From: Pelargonium cotyledonis
Taxonomy: Eukaryota; Streptophyta; Magnoliopsida; Geraniales; Geraniaceae
Length of the DNA: 27,495 nt
Assembly (NCBI GenBank): GCA_036897625.1
Contig: JAYMTA010000518.1
Span: forward strand, 1-27,495
Direction of reading: 5' to 3'
A model generated the notes under the pieces. The model was not told where the DNA came from. It saw nothing but the letters and a program-made list of their open reading frames with translations, and did no database searches. Shown here piece by piece: positions 1-10,400 of the stretch (position 1 is the stretch's first letter; each line of letters starts with the position of its first letter). The translations under genes and the position numbers were made by a program.

Positions 1-249
1 ATTATATATATATATTTAAATGTAAAAGTAAAAATTTAATAACCCATTATTTTTTCAAGCCACATTAAAGTCAGATTGAATTTTGTTCATGAACGAAGCC
101 GAAGACAAAAGAAGCCGGCTCTTGATTTTTCTCTTTTGGAAAGTTTTTTTTTTTTTAAACGTTGGGAGCAATTTTTTTTTTTTTTCACTGCCAAAAATTA
201 TCTTCAACCAACAAAACCACAACACCACCCAAAAGCAAAATTATTACCA

Positions 250-593
250 GAGACCCTTTTTTCCCGATCTCTCTATCTCTCTCTCTGTGCTCCGATTCTT
301 TTGCCCTTTTTGCGTTTTCAACTTCTTCTCCTTCTCGCTGTTCTTGCTTGCTTGCTTGAGCTAAAATCTAAAATCCCAGTTCGTCTTTTAGCTGATCGGA
401 TTGGGAGGAATATTCATAGAAGCTCAGATAGTTGAGAGACTCGAGAGAGACTTTTGGTCTTTTTTGCGTGTTCTTGTTTTTGTGTTTGTTTATTGTCATT
501 TTTGTGGAATTGGGTTCGATTATGAACTGTTGATTGATCTATTTTGGTGCGTAATTGAAGTGGAAAAGTTGTGATTTTTATTTCGTTGAGGAG
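250..593 (+). promoter_or_regulatory. Probable 5' leader of the CDL1-like kinase gene
   Basis: This stretch lies just upstream of the kinase start codon. It is pyrimidine-rich, with a CT-repeat at about 268-289, a pattern common in plant 5' leaders. A three-codon upstream ORF (ATG AAC TGT TGA) sits at 522-533 and would lie in the transcript if transcription starts upstream of it. I see no convincing TATA box in the expected place; the AT-repeat at 1-18 is too far away to call. The transcription start is not visible from sequence alone. Confidence 0.4.
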
Positions 594-3500
594 ATGGGTT
601 GTTTTCCTTGTTTTGAATCCAAGGAACCGAAGCTCAATCCCGAGAAAGAAATCGATGATCGAAAGCAAAGCCAGCCCACTGTGTCCAATAACATTTCGAG
701 TTTGTCTTCTGGTAAATTTTAGAATATTTTTTCGTTTGTTTTTTTTTCACCATGTTTTTTTATTGATCTGATCTGGGTTTTGTTCAATTGTTTGTGGGAG
801 TTTGATGACATGGATGGTTAGTTTTGTTTGTTGCTAGTAGATAGTTCCCGCTACTCTTTTTTGGGGTGAATTGTTAAAAGGGTTGATTATTTTCAGATAT
901 TAGGATGTAATTTATGTTTTGGCACCACCGGATTCTGATACCCGATGTTGAAATGAGATCTCATGATTGAATTGATTGATGTTCAATCCGATTGTTGATA
1001 ATTGGTGTGGTTGATGGCTTGACCTCATTAACATAATTGGTTGATTTGCATAGAAATCCATAATTCGGTTCATTAGAAGTATCTCAAGTAGATTACTTTG
1101 GTAAAATTTTGTATCATCTTTTTGTTGATGATGTTTAGCATTGTCCGAATGAATCATGTCTAGTATCCGATTATTTTCAGATTTTAGGATGTATATTATG
1201 GGTAGGCACAGGTGAGTTTTGATGTAGGATGTTGAATTGAGATCTCATGATTGAATTGATAACTTTCCAATCCGAATGGTGATAATTGGTGTGTTTGATA
1301 GCATTGCTTCATACACATGATTGCTTGATTTGCATATTAGTCCACAATTCGGTTCCTTAAAAGTATCTCGAGTAAGCTTAGTATAGTAAAATTTTGTTTC
1401 ACCTGTTTGTAGATGATGTTTAGCATTGTTTGCTGAATGAATTGTGTCTAGTATCCAATTATTTTCAGATATTAAGATGTTTATTATGGGTAGGCAGCGG
1501 TGGATTTTGTAGTCAGATGTTGAAATATGATCTCATGATTGAATTGATTGCTGTTTGTTCCGATTGGTGATAGATAAGTGGTGTGGTTGATGGCTTGGCC
1601 TCATAACTCTTCCACATAATTGGTTGATTTGCTTATTAAGTCCATAATTTGGTTCCTTATAAGTATCTCAAGTAGCTTAGTATAGCAAAACTTTGTTTCA
1701 CCTTTTTGTAGATTATGTTTAGCATTGCTTGCCTTATAATTGTAGTTATTGTTCAATGGATTCTTATTGGACTTGAAAATTAATTCGGATTAGTGTTTTG
1801 AATCATGCTGTTAAATATCGATTTCGTTGCTTGCAGGAGCGGATAGGCTGAGATCGAGAAATAATGGGGACTCCAAAAGGGATTTACCCGGCCTCAGCTT
1901 GCCTGCCGGAAATATTGCCGCTCAAACCTTTACTTTCCGTGAGCTTGCTGCTGCGACAAAGAATTTCAGGCCAGAGTCCTTCATAGGGGAAGGCGGATTC
2001 GGCCGTGTATATAAAGGTCGACTCGAAACTACTGGTCAGGTGAGGTCTTCTATAGTTAGTTGGTATATTTGGAATCACACGGCAACATAGTATTCTAATT
2101 GTTTTTGGTGCTGTTAAAATTATCATTATCTATCAAGTATCAAATAAGAGTCTTCAGTTTAGTTGGCTCTCATTATTCTTTTGAATACAGTAGATCAAGT
2201 CAAATGCATCAAATACTGCGCTTGGACTCAACGGTACCTATTGAAGAATCTTATTTTGGGCTGATTGTTGTTATTTCCCTAGATATAGCAGTCGAGCACT
2301 TAGTGCACGGACTAAAATGAACATGAGTAGGCTAAAATGTTTAATTTTCAAAATTTTCAATATATTATAGCAGTTAAACTTATCAATGACATAAGTGTTG
2401 GCAATGTTGATTTCTTCATTGTGGTCGCACTTGAGACTCAACGTCAGTTGACTGTCATGAGTTAGTTGTATGAGTTGTTAGTTGTACTTATTTTATTTCA
2501 ATTGTTGGTCTAACTAATTCTCTCTTTGTCCCAAAATAAGCATATTGCATTCTATTTTGAGAATAATTAAGAAGTTGGTTTGTGTTGTATATTTACTCTT
2601 ATATCCCCTCACTCGTGTTGTAAGTTGTAGCAAACTTATTATAGGAACACTATTGGTAACTCATGTAGAACTAACTTCCTAAAAAGGAAACAAGACACTT
2701 AATTTGGTACAAAAATGCAAGTGAAACAAAATACTTATTTTGGGACAGATGGAGTAATAGAAAACGAAATCTCTCAGTCATTCATTTCCCATGGTCAATA
2801 TTATATGAAATTTACTATTACTGATCAACATAGTTGAGTGTTATGGAGAAAACACGATGCTTATTTTCCCAACAAATGCTTCTGTTTTCGTATTGGCTTT
2901 AAAAAAATGTATTTAAGATGGTATTTGACTTTGGTTAGCGGTGCCTAAGCATTGCATACACACTCACACTTCTGAATTTCACTTCCACGTTTCATAGAGA
3001 AACAAGTAACAATATATAAATGGTGAAACATTTTAAACTAATATGGTAGTCTAGTTAAGCAAGACATTATAAATAAAGAACTGGCAACTGAGTCATGTTA
3101 GTTAGATGTCTTTTATTCTTCTATTTTTCTTGACTTCGAGTGCTTCTTGCAGGTTGTTGCTGTCAAACAATTGGACAGAAATGGCCTCCAAGGTAACAGA
3201 GAATTTTTGGTGGAGGTTCTCATGCTCAGCCTTCTTCATCATCCTAACCTGGTCAACCTGATTGGCTACTGTGCCGATGGGGACCAGCGGCTTCTTGTCT
3301 ATGAGTTCATGCCCATGGGATCATTGGAAGATCACCTTCACGGTAACTTATTGTTGCACTAGATTCTCGCTTTATATCTTTTCTTGTAGAGTTTTTGCTC
3401 TTCATTAGTCTTATGAAGTGCAACTTATAATTAGTACCATCATCTTAGACCCAATGAAATTAGAGATCATATTAAGACTTGCAAGAGACATTCTATATAG

Positions 3501-5384
3501 CCATTTTTAAGAATTGCCACTTAGTTAGTCTTCACTTTTGCCCTCAAATAAACTCATAATGTTAACATCCGGCCTAGATACACAGCAAAGCCTTGGGGTC
3601 TTGTTCGTTGTCCTGCCTCACTTGGTGGATTGTGCGAATTTCAGTCCAATCCATTGACATCACCGCGGCCTTGTGGTGCACCGTTTCATTCATCAGTTTA
3701 TATTATAATTGATATGCGTAACAGTCGATATTCTGCGTGTTGTTTGGTTTTGAGTTATGAAACTGTGAATTAACTGTTTGCTATCAAATGTTGTTGACTT
3801 AATATATATGTCACAAGAATGTTAACATCGTGCTACCGTCTGGCACAATTATGAGCTTCCTTACATGGTTCAGCTACTGAATTTCTCATTTGATTGTGAA
3901 CTTGAAAGTTCAACTCAGCTGTTTGCGATGGGTGAGAGCTCAATGGTGAACTACTATGCCTATATGTCTATGGGTGGTTCTCTGTTGTTTCTCTTCTTCC
4001 TGTAGTTGAAACATATAAATTGTACATGTTTATGCTCAATGTTTTGTGAGTCCAATCTTCTTCTCAGGGACGAATTTACCCTTGGGAGTGTGAGGGAAGC
4101 TGCCCCTGCTGATTGTTTTATTATAAAGAATATATCCTTTATTTATTATTTAGTTTTTCATATTTGTCTTCACTGTTTTTTTATGTTTGCCTCTACTAAT
4201 GTTTTGAAAATGAGTATGGTTCCATTAGTTAGAATTTTCATCATTGCCCTCATCAATTTCTACGAATACTTGGGTTTGAACTGGATTTTTAATGAAGCTT
4301 GAATTGAGCTCGTAATGGACTTCATGTTTGCTCGTAATGGGCTCCTTGTTATAATTGCACTAGTTATCTAGAGAGAAAACTGTGTTTCTCTTATAAGTTG
4401 ATGACCTTTAGTTGATTGATTCTTGCACAGATGTTCCACCCGACAAGGAACCCTTAGACTGGAATACGAGGATGAAGATAGCAGCTGGTGCTGCGAAAGG
4501 TTTGGAATATCTGCACGATAAAGCGAACCCTCCGGTTATTTATCGGGATTTCAAATCATCCAACATATTACTGGATGAGGGTTTTCACCCTAAGCTTTCT
4601 GATTTCGGGCTTGCAAAGCTCGGTCCTGTCGGGGACAAGTCTCATGTCTCAACCCGAGTTATGGGAACTTATGGTTACTGTGCTCCCGAGTACGCCATGA
4701 CTGGACAGCTGACGGTGAAGTCTGACGTCTACAGTTTCGGAGTAGTCTTCTTAGAGCTGATTACTGGACGCAAAGCCATTGACAGCACACAACCCCATGG
4801 AGAACAGAATCTCGTCACATGGGTAAATCTTAATCGAGTTGTTTGGCCAATGCAGGTCTTGTGTGTCTGAAATTATTTAGCAATTTTTCTGTTATTTTCA
4901 GGCTCGGCCACTGTTCAACGACCGCAGGAAGTTTTCCAAATTGGCGGACCCGCTGCTTCAGGGTCGGTATCCAATGCGAGGGCTCTATCAGGCTTTAGCC
5001 GTGGCATCAATGTGCATCCAAGAACAGGCTGCGACTCGTCCTCTCATTGGAGACGTGGTCACTGCCCTATCTTATCTGGCTAACCAGGCTTATGACCCGA
5101 ATGCAGCTCATGGGCATCGGGGCTCTGCGGACAGGGACGATAAAAGGAACCGAGATGACAGAGGTGGGAGGATATTGAAGAACGAGGAAGGAGGAGGATC
5201 TGGACGCCGATGGGACTTGGAAGGCTCAGAGAAGGACGATTCCCCGAAAGAAACTGCAAGGATGCTGAATAGGGATTTGGAGAGAGAGCGAGCTGTTGCT
5301 GAAGCCAAGATGTGGGGAGAGAATTGGCGGGAAAAAAGGCGACAAACTGCACAAGGTAGTTTTGATGGCACGAATGGGCAGTAG
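594..5384 (+). CDS. CDL1: Receptor-like cytoplasmic kinase VII, CDL1/PBL7-like
   Basis: Five exons: 594-711, 1837-2039, 3153-3342, 4431-4822 and 4902-5384. All introns are GT-AG and phases agree, giving 461 residues. The N-terminus MGCFPC offers Gly2 for myristoylation and Cys3/Cys6 for palmitoylation, so a plasma-membrane location is likely. The kinase domain shows the glycine loop GEGGFGRV (90-97), ATP-binding Lys112, catalytic YRDFKSSN (Asp210), DFG at 228-230 and an activation segment with [14 protein letters not shown]. The Ser/Thr kinase looks complete. The C-terminal tail (about 375-461) is charged and ends in an [20 protein letters not shown]-type segment known from this group. The N-terminal [17 protein letters not shown] stretch fits my recollection of Arabidopsis CDL1/PBL7 (At5g02800) better than PBL27. 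In Arabidopsis, CDL1 acts with CDG1 in brassinosteroid signalling upstream of BSU1, and relatives act in immune signalling. The same role here is inferred. Confidence 0.93.
885..1740 (+). repeat. Three tandem ~285-bp repeats in kinase intron 1
   Basis: Three diverged copies start near 885, 1169 and 1457, so the periods are about 284 and 288 bp. Each opens with ATTATTTTCAGAT, followed by TCTCATGATTGAATTGAT about 65-80 bp in, then TTGATTTGCAT or a close variant, AAGTATCTC, and GATGTTTAGCATTG near the end. The third copy runs out at about 1740. The array fills most of the first coding intron, 712-1836. There are no transposon-like inverted ends; it looks like local tandem duplication that has since diverged. 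Confidence 0.85.
2517..2756. mobile_element. Stowaway-type MITE in kinase intron 2
   Basis: The left end carries TCTCTTTGTCCCAAAATAAG and the right end carries CTTATTTTGGGACAGATGGA followed by GTA, which are inverted repeats of each other. They match the familiar CTCCCTCCGTCCCAAAATAAG terminus of plant Stowaway (Tc1/mariner-type) MITEs, with the element ending in GGAGTA. The element is about 240 bp, has no coding capacity, and lies wholly inside the 2040-3152 intron. The left end is more decayed than the right. Confidence 0.75.
3343..4430 (+). other. Kinase intron 3, no gene seen
   Basis: This 1.09-kb intron splits the codon for Asp171 of the kinase. It contains an open frame of 98 codons at 4006-4302, but I recognise no domain in the translation. 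There is no tRNA or clear transposon end. A short repeated motif GCTCGTAATGG occurs near 4308-4340. I see nothing functional beyond the splice sites. Confidence 0.5.
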
Positions 5385-5540
5385 AGTTCCCGAGCAAAGA
5401 ACGTGTTTCTTGAATCGGGTAATTCTCTGCACAAACTTTGTCCATTCATTTTCTTGCCAATGAGCGAGCGGGAGATATGAGGCTCGCCTGTGAGAAACTT
5501 GGTGCCTTATTAATAATTTAAGCATTGTTTTCTCTTTTTC

Positions 5541-5852
5541 GGGTAAATTGCATAAAACTACTTTGAACTTTGAACGTGTTGCATGCAACTACGTTGATCT
5601 ACACTTTCTTTCTATAGGTCGCATCGTTAACAACAGTGTCAACTTTTTTATTGAAAGACAAATGCCCCTTTATAAACAACACTTAACTTTGCACGTGTTG
5701 CACATAGCTGCATTGAACTTTAAAAGTGAAACGACATTTCAATGGAAAAAATCACTTCATATAGGGGCATTTTTGTCTTCTTCATAAAAAGGTTAACACC
5801 GTTATATTATGCAACACGTGCAAAGTTCAGTGTAGTTTTGTGTATTTTCTCA
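5541..5852. mobile_element. Palindromic MITE with repeated CACGTG-type arms
   Basis: The left arm (5541-5590) reads GGGTAAATTGCATAAAACTA and continues to GAACTTTGAACGTGTTGCAT. The right arm (5810-5852), read on the minus strand, gives imperfectly matching ACACAAAACTACACTGAACT then TTGCACGTGTTGCA. A third copy of the motif, ACTTTGCACGTGTTGCACAT, lies inside at 5685-5704. An inner inverted pair also exists: GACAAATGCCCCTTTATA near 5657 and TATAGGGGCATTTTTGTC near 5759. Long nested inverted repeats and no ORF suggest a nonautonomous DNA transposon, perhaps Mutator-like, but I could not find an exact target-site duplication. It lies about 160 bp downstream of the kinase stop codon. Confidence 0.65.
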
Positions 5853-6542
5853 TTTCTTTTTACATAGAAAAAAAAAGCATAATGGAGAGTGTACAGTGTA
5901 TCTCTGATAGAGGAGGATTGGTAGAAGAACCTATTGAGAACATATATTATAGTACTTTTTTGGGAGTGAATTAAATTAATGTGTCTTGTGGTCATAATAT
6001 TCTTTGCTAGTTCTTGTGACTATTGTGAAATGTTTTATCATATTTGATCTAGACTTTTGCGGGTTGTCATCTCGTAAAATGAAATTTCTTGTTAGGTTGT
6101 ATTTGTTATGGGAAGAAAACAAATTGCACTCCTTGACGGTTTGGTTTTTTCAATATGAAGACTCAAAGTCTGAGCTATCAGCTCTCGAACTATTTGCAGT
6201 TTAATGATATTTACTTTAAAATCGATTATTACTTTATCAATTTTAGTAAATTTTAAATATCTATTACACTTGACATGACACTAACATGTAAATTATGACA
6301 ATGTATTGTACGACAAAACAATAATATATATTTATTAATAAAAAAACATTGAGAAAAAAGGCTTATTACACGTCACACTCACCTAGAATTCACACCTTTC
6401 TTCATGAGACAAAAACAAAATGGACCGACGAATAATCCAAGAGAAACAAAAAAAGGTGACACTAATAATATGCAAGCATATGATACTAATATCTAAAAAT
6501 AAAAATTTGCTTATGTAATCTTACTAATAATATATTCACACA
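5853..6542. other. Intergenic, between convergent kinase and SWEET genes
   Basis: About 690 bp of AT-rich DNA between the 3' ends of two convergent genes. There is an open frame at 6004-6204 with no recognisable domain. The stretch nearest 6543 probably holds the SWEET 3' UTR; a minus-strand AATAAA lies near 6331-6336. I see no RNA gene or transposon end here. Confidence 0.5.
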
Positions 6543-9085
6543 TCAAACTAGATTGTCACATTGTTGTTGCACATGGTCTTCTTGTTTAGCTTCCATTCCA
6601 TTTTTAGCAATCTTCTTGTCCTCGTCGACGTCACAATCATTGTTATTGTCTTCTTCTTCTTCTTCGGGGTATACTTCTGAAGTACCTAACGTGCTCAACA
6701 CAACAATGTTCTTGATGTGGCCGTGTAGTTTGTTTTTCTCCTCCGAAACCCTAATTTCGGCGTTCCTGTACCTTGCGTATAGTCCCATCTGAAGCATTCC
6801 CAGTATGAACCCCAACACATTTGGTATCTGGATATCAATAATAAATCAAGACAATGACAACAAATTAGTTTCACTAAACACGTACTTGTATATATATCTA
6901 ATTGTTTACAAATTGAATCAGAAAGTTGAATCAATGTGCGATCAGATCATTAATTAGTCAAAATGATGTCACACAAAGACGTAAGGGTGGGCATAAGAAC
7001 TCTAGTGCCCACACAAACACTAATTTGAATTGCTCCGGGTCAGTTCGGTCTATTTATTTTCTTTCTAAAAGAATATCATATCATAAAATTAATTAATAAA
7101 TTAAATTAAATTAAATTACTTACAGCTACACAAATGTCCTTTTGGAAGAAACCATAAGCAAACCACAAGGTTGCACTGAAGGTGAGGCAAAATGACAATG
7201 GAAATGGCATGAACTCCACACTCTTAGTTTTAATCACTCTTACCTAATCAAATACCAAACAACATTAATCAGACAAAACAACATTAAATCTATGTAACAT
7301 ATATCAAATTTTGTAATTAATTAGTACTAACCACAATGCTTAATGGTGCAGCAAAAACAGCCACAGAGATGACCACACAAATCCATCCAAGAACCTTGAT
7401 TCTAAGTGAACCCTTCACTAGAAAATGTGTGACAACAAGGATTGAAGTGAACAATACCACATTCATCAAAACAAACAGCTTTATAGTGAACCTCTGCAAA
7501 TCCGAATTCAAATTATTAGAAACACGAGAGAGTGTGACAATTTGAATTTCGGGTCGAAATCAACCGGTCAGATAGGAAATGAAAGACCTAATCCGAACCC
7601 GGCCCAATACCCGTAACCCAAAAATCATAAGGGTTAATTAGGTTAGCATCTTAACCTGGATCGGAAAAACGTAGGTAGGTCAAACTTTGGTTGCATGGGA
7701 ATTTAATTAAGTTAGATAAAATTAGTCATTAATTACAAAATTACCCTTGCTTTTTTGGGGGCATAGGCAATGAAAAAGGCAGTGTAAAGAAGCTCAATGA
7801 CACATCCAAAAGAGTTGATGGTGATGAGAAGAAAAGAATTGGTCTTCAGGAGAGCATAATATAACCAAAGCATAGCACTGAACAATGCCACCACATATGG
7901 CAATGCTTGGAAGCTTTCTGTTGATTTCTTTTTGTAAATTCTATAAAATGTTGGCCTGAAATTCAAAACATCAAAAATATAATATTATTAAAATTCACAG
8001 TTCGTGTTCGCGGATTTGATCATATTCGAGTAATATTGTATTTAATCATTGAAAATATGTTCGAAAAAAAGGTTACTTACAGTGGAGCCAAGTAGACCAC
8101 AAGTGAAATAATGTTACCTACACCAAGAATTATAAACAAAAAAACAATATGTTAGTACAATTTTTTAATACAATGAAATTTTGTAATTAATATTTCATAG
8201 TTTATTAATTAATATATAGTCTATTTGTATATATAGTTAAAATCTAAATCAAATGTGACGTGCTAACAACAAGAAACTACAGGAAACAACCAATTTAACA
8301 GAAAAAGAAGAAGAAGAAGATTAATTTTGAAAGGAAACTATATTATTATTTTTTGATAATTAGCTCGAATTATTATTTGAATTTGGTTAAGTAACTAGCC
8401 AAAATAGAAGGTATTTAAAAATAGAAAATAGCAACAATAGCCATATAAGATAAGGACATACATTCTAGAGCCATAATTAAATTGATATTAATTAAATGCA
8501 CATTAAATTACTCAAGAACTGTTCGCTAGCTAATTTTCTTACAAAAGTAATTAAGAGAGTGTTAATAAATTCACCGCAAGCAGTAAAACTAAGTATTAAT
8601 GGACTTTAGCGTACGATCACAACGTTTCAAATAATCATTCAACTATTGTTGTGTCACTCTATTGATTGCAAACAATACAATTACGTAAACAATTGCGTTG
8701 TTACAATCATAAAATAGTTGGATATGCATGAAACTTACGAAATTACATGTACATAGTTAACAAAATAAATAAATAATTAATAAACTATGATAAGAAATTA
8801 ATTAAGAGTATGAATTGAATTATTTCATTGGAATGATGTAGAACTTTAAGAACATGAAATTATATGGATCCAAATAAATTTGAGAAACAAAAAAAATATT
8901 TGATTGCACACACTTAGCTAGATATATAAAACAAACATAGAACAAGGAGACAATTTGTCAACAATTTTTGAGGCAAAATAATATATATATATATATTATT
9001 ATTATTATTATAACTAGGTTTTGTTGAATTTACCCATGATGCCAAATGCAAGTGCCCAAGGATTTTGGCTGTTTATTAAAGCCAT
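6543..9085 (-). CDS. SWEET: Clade III SWEET sugar transporter, N3/SWEET10-like
   Basis: Six exons on the minus strand: 9085-9034, 8117-8081, 7955-7745, 7493-7332, 7243-7124 and 6827-6543. Phases agree and give 288 residues. The start [18 protein letters not shown] is the usual SWEET N-terminus. Two MtN3/saliva repeats are visible: residues about 10-97 ([42 protein letters not shown]) and about 130-214 ([40 protein letters not shown]). Family knowledge predicts seven membrane helices and energy-independent sugar transport at the plasma membrane; clade III members mainly move sucrose. Expected pocket residues are present: Trp60, Asn77, Trp181 and Asn197. The cytosolic tail (217-288) is very acidic, with a Glu run and an Asn/Asp run. 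Best guess is an N3, SWEET10 or SWEET15-like paralogue; a tree would decide. Confidence 0.94.
8118..9033 (-). other. SWEET intron 1, AT-rich
   Basis: This 916-bp intron separates the first coding exon from a 37-nt second exon, an arrangement seen in many SWEET genes. It is strongly AT-rich, with a TA run then a TTA/ATT run at about 8980-9011 close to the donor site. I see no ORF, RNA gene or transposon terminus in it. Confidence 0.5.
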
Positions 9086-9330
9086 GGTCTCTATAGCTCT
9101 CTCTTCACAATTGTGAAGAAGAAGAAGAAGATGATGATGATGATGATGATGAAGAAGAAGCAAGGGCTCAGCAAATGAAACCCTAGCTCTTATATATATG
9201 ATCTCATGTAGAGACACTACAAGTTATCATGAAGGTCACAACCTAATGGAGCCTTATATATACTTGAAACCTCTATATATATATGTAGAAAGAGAGAGTG
9301 AGAGAAGAGAGAGAGAGAGAGGAGCAAGTA
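9086..9330 (-). promoter_or_regulatory. SWEET core promoter and 5' leader
   Basis: Reading the minus strand upstream of the start at 9085, there is a CTT/CAT trinucleotide tract at 9115-9162. Beyond it lie two TATA-like boxes: CATATATATAAGAG at about 9187-9200 and GTATATATAAGG at about 9252-9263. Farther out is a CT-repeat (GA on the + strand) at about 9289-9322, of the kind bound by plant BPC/GAGA-type factors. Either TATA box could be the real one, giving a leader of roughly 75 or 140 nt. This is inferred from spacing only. Confidence 0.5.
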
Positions 9331-10063
9331 ATAGAGTGTGAGTATTGAACTCATTGTGAGTGCATGACAAGTGGATCATTTAGTAGGTGGCTAAGCATAG
9401 TATCAATCACACACCTCTCACTTTCTACCATACTTCCTACTCATCGTTCACGCGTTTGATCTACTCCTAAACTTGTAAATTTTGCGCAACGATAAGATTG
9501 TTATCTTCTGATTCTGATGCTTTAGAATTTAGGTGTGAAAACAAATCATTATTCATGGAAGAAAAAGTAATTTACGTTATTGATCGTTATCTGATAGTAA
9601 TATAAAATTCTCATACACCAAGCAATTGTTTAGAATATAATGTTGATAACTATATGATTAGAACACGTAAAAACGATGAATACTTCTATGAATAACATCT
9701 CTATTATGAAGAGAGAAAAATGATATCGCGATATTTTTTCAATTCAAATGTTACGAAACGACGCAAAATTTAGAGGTTTTATCTTCCGAATTTTAATTTT
9801 CCACAATCTTTATGATTTAGACAATCTTAACTCTACAATACTGTTTAATTTCTAACATTCTTGTTGATTTGATTGATATAAAGTACGTAAAGTTTTCAAA
9901 CACATTCTATTATCACCTTGTTAATTAGAAGAAAATGATATCACACGCCACCCAAAATTCTCTATAACAATCTTATTAATGGTCCCAAATTACAGAGGGA
10001 TCAATCAATTAACTACGTACTAAATTAGTTCAATTTTTAAAATTAAATTTATTTATGTACGAA

Positions 10064-10143
10064 GTATCATTTTGATAAATGATTTTTTAAATTCAACTCG
10101 ACTCAATTCGATGTATCATTTTGATAAATGATTTTTTAAATTC
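10064..10143. repeat. Direct repeat, 31 bp, period 49
   Basis: A 31-bp sequence opening with GTATCATTTTGATAAATGAT occurs identically at 10064-10094 and 10113-10143, separated by 18 bp. Perfect identity suggests a recent local duplication. No function can be assigned. Confidence 0.85.
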
Positions 10144-10184
10144 CCAAAATTTTATTTATATCGAGCATATAATATTTGAAGAAC

Positions 10185-10400
10185 ACGCGCCACAAGAAAG
10201 CGTGAGGCGAGAGAGACTCCATCATCGCTTACTACCGCAAAGCTGTCCGGTTTTGCGGCTGGCTCGGTCAAGTTCACGTGACATCCAAACAGACCCTTGA
10301 ACAGTTAGCGAGAGACCGAGAGGGCTCGAGACAGGACACGTCAGCTCCTTCGCTACTTTCCAGAGCATTCTGTTGTGCCTTGTTTGGATGCAATAATTAG
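10185..10400. other. CpG-rich block with G-box, unexplained
   Basis: By eye this block carries around fifteen CpG dinucleotides in about 200 bp, within a region that is otherwise very AT-rich. It contains a G-box core CACGTG at 10275-10280 and an ACACGTCAGC motif near 10336. It also holds CATCCAAACAGACC near 10282 and the roughly inverted TTGTTTGGATGC near 10380, phrases often met at plant transposon ends. No long ORF passes through it and I recognise no RNA. It may be transposon debris or a displaced promoter. Confidence 0.4.

Noticed and set aside
76-435. 119-codon frame at the left end
   Set aside because: Phe/Leu-rich translation arises from T and CT tracts of the kinase 5' leader; not a credible protein.
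4006-4302. 98-codon frame in kinase intron 3
   Set aside because: Interrupted hydrophobic/Cys-rich translation without a known domain, inside an intron with good splice sites.
5080-5588. Three overlapping minus-strand frames of 113-121 codons
   Set aside because: They lie antisense to the last kinase exon, whose codon pattern and homology are clear; their translations look random.
6985-7012. GTGGGCA...TGCCCAC inverted repeat in a SWEET intron
   Set aside because: Only a 7-bp stem with a 12-14 nt loop; too short to call a transposon or structured RNA.
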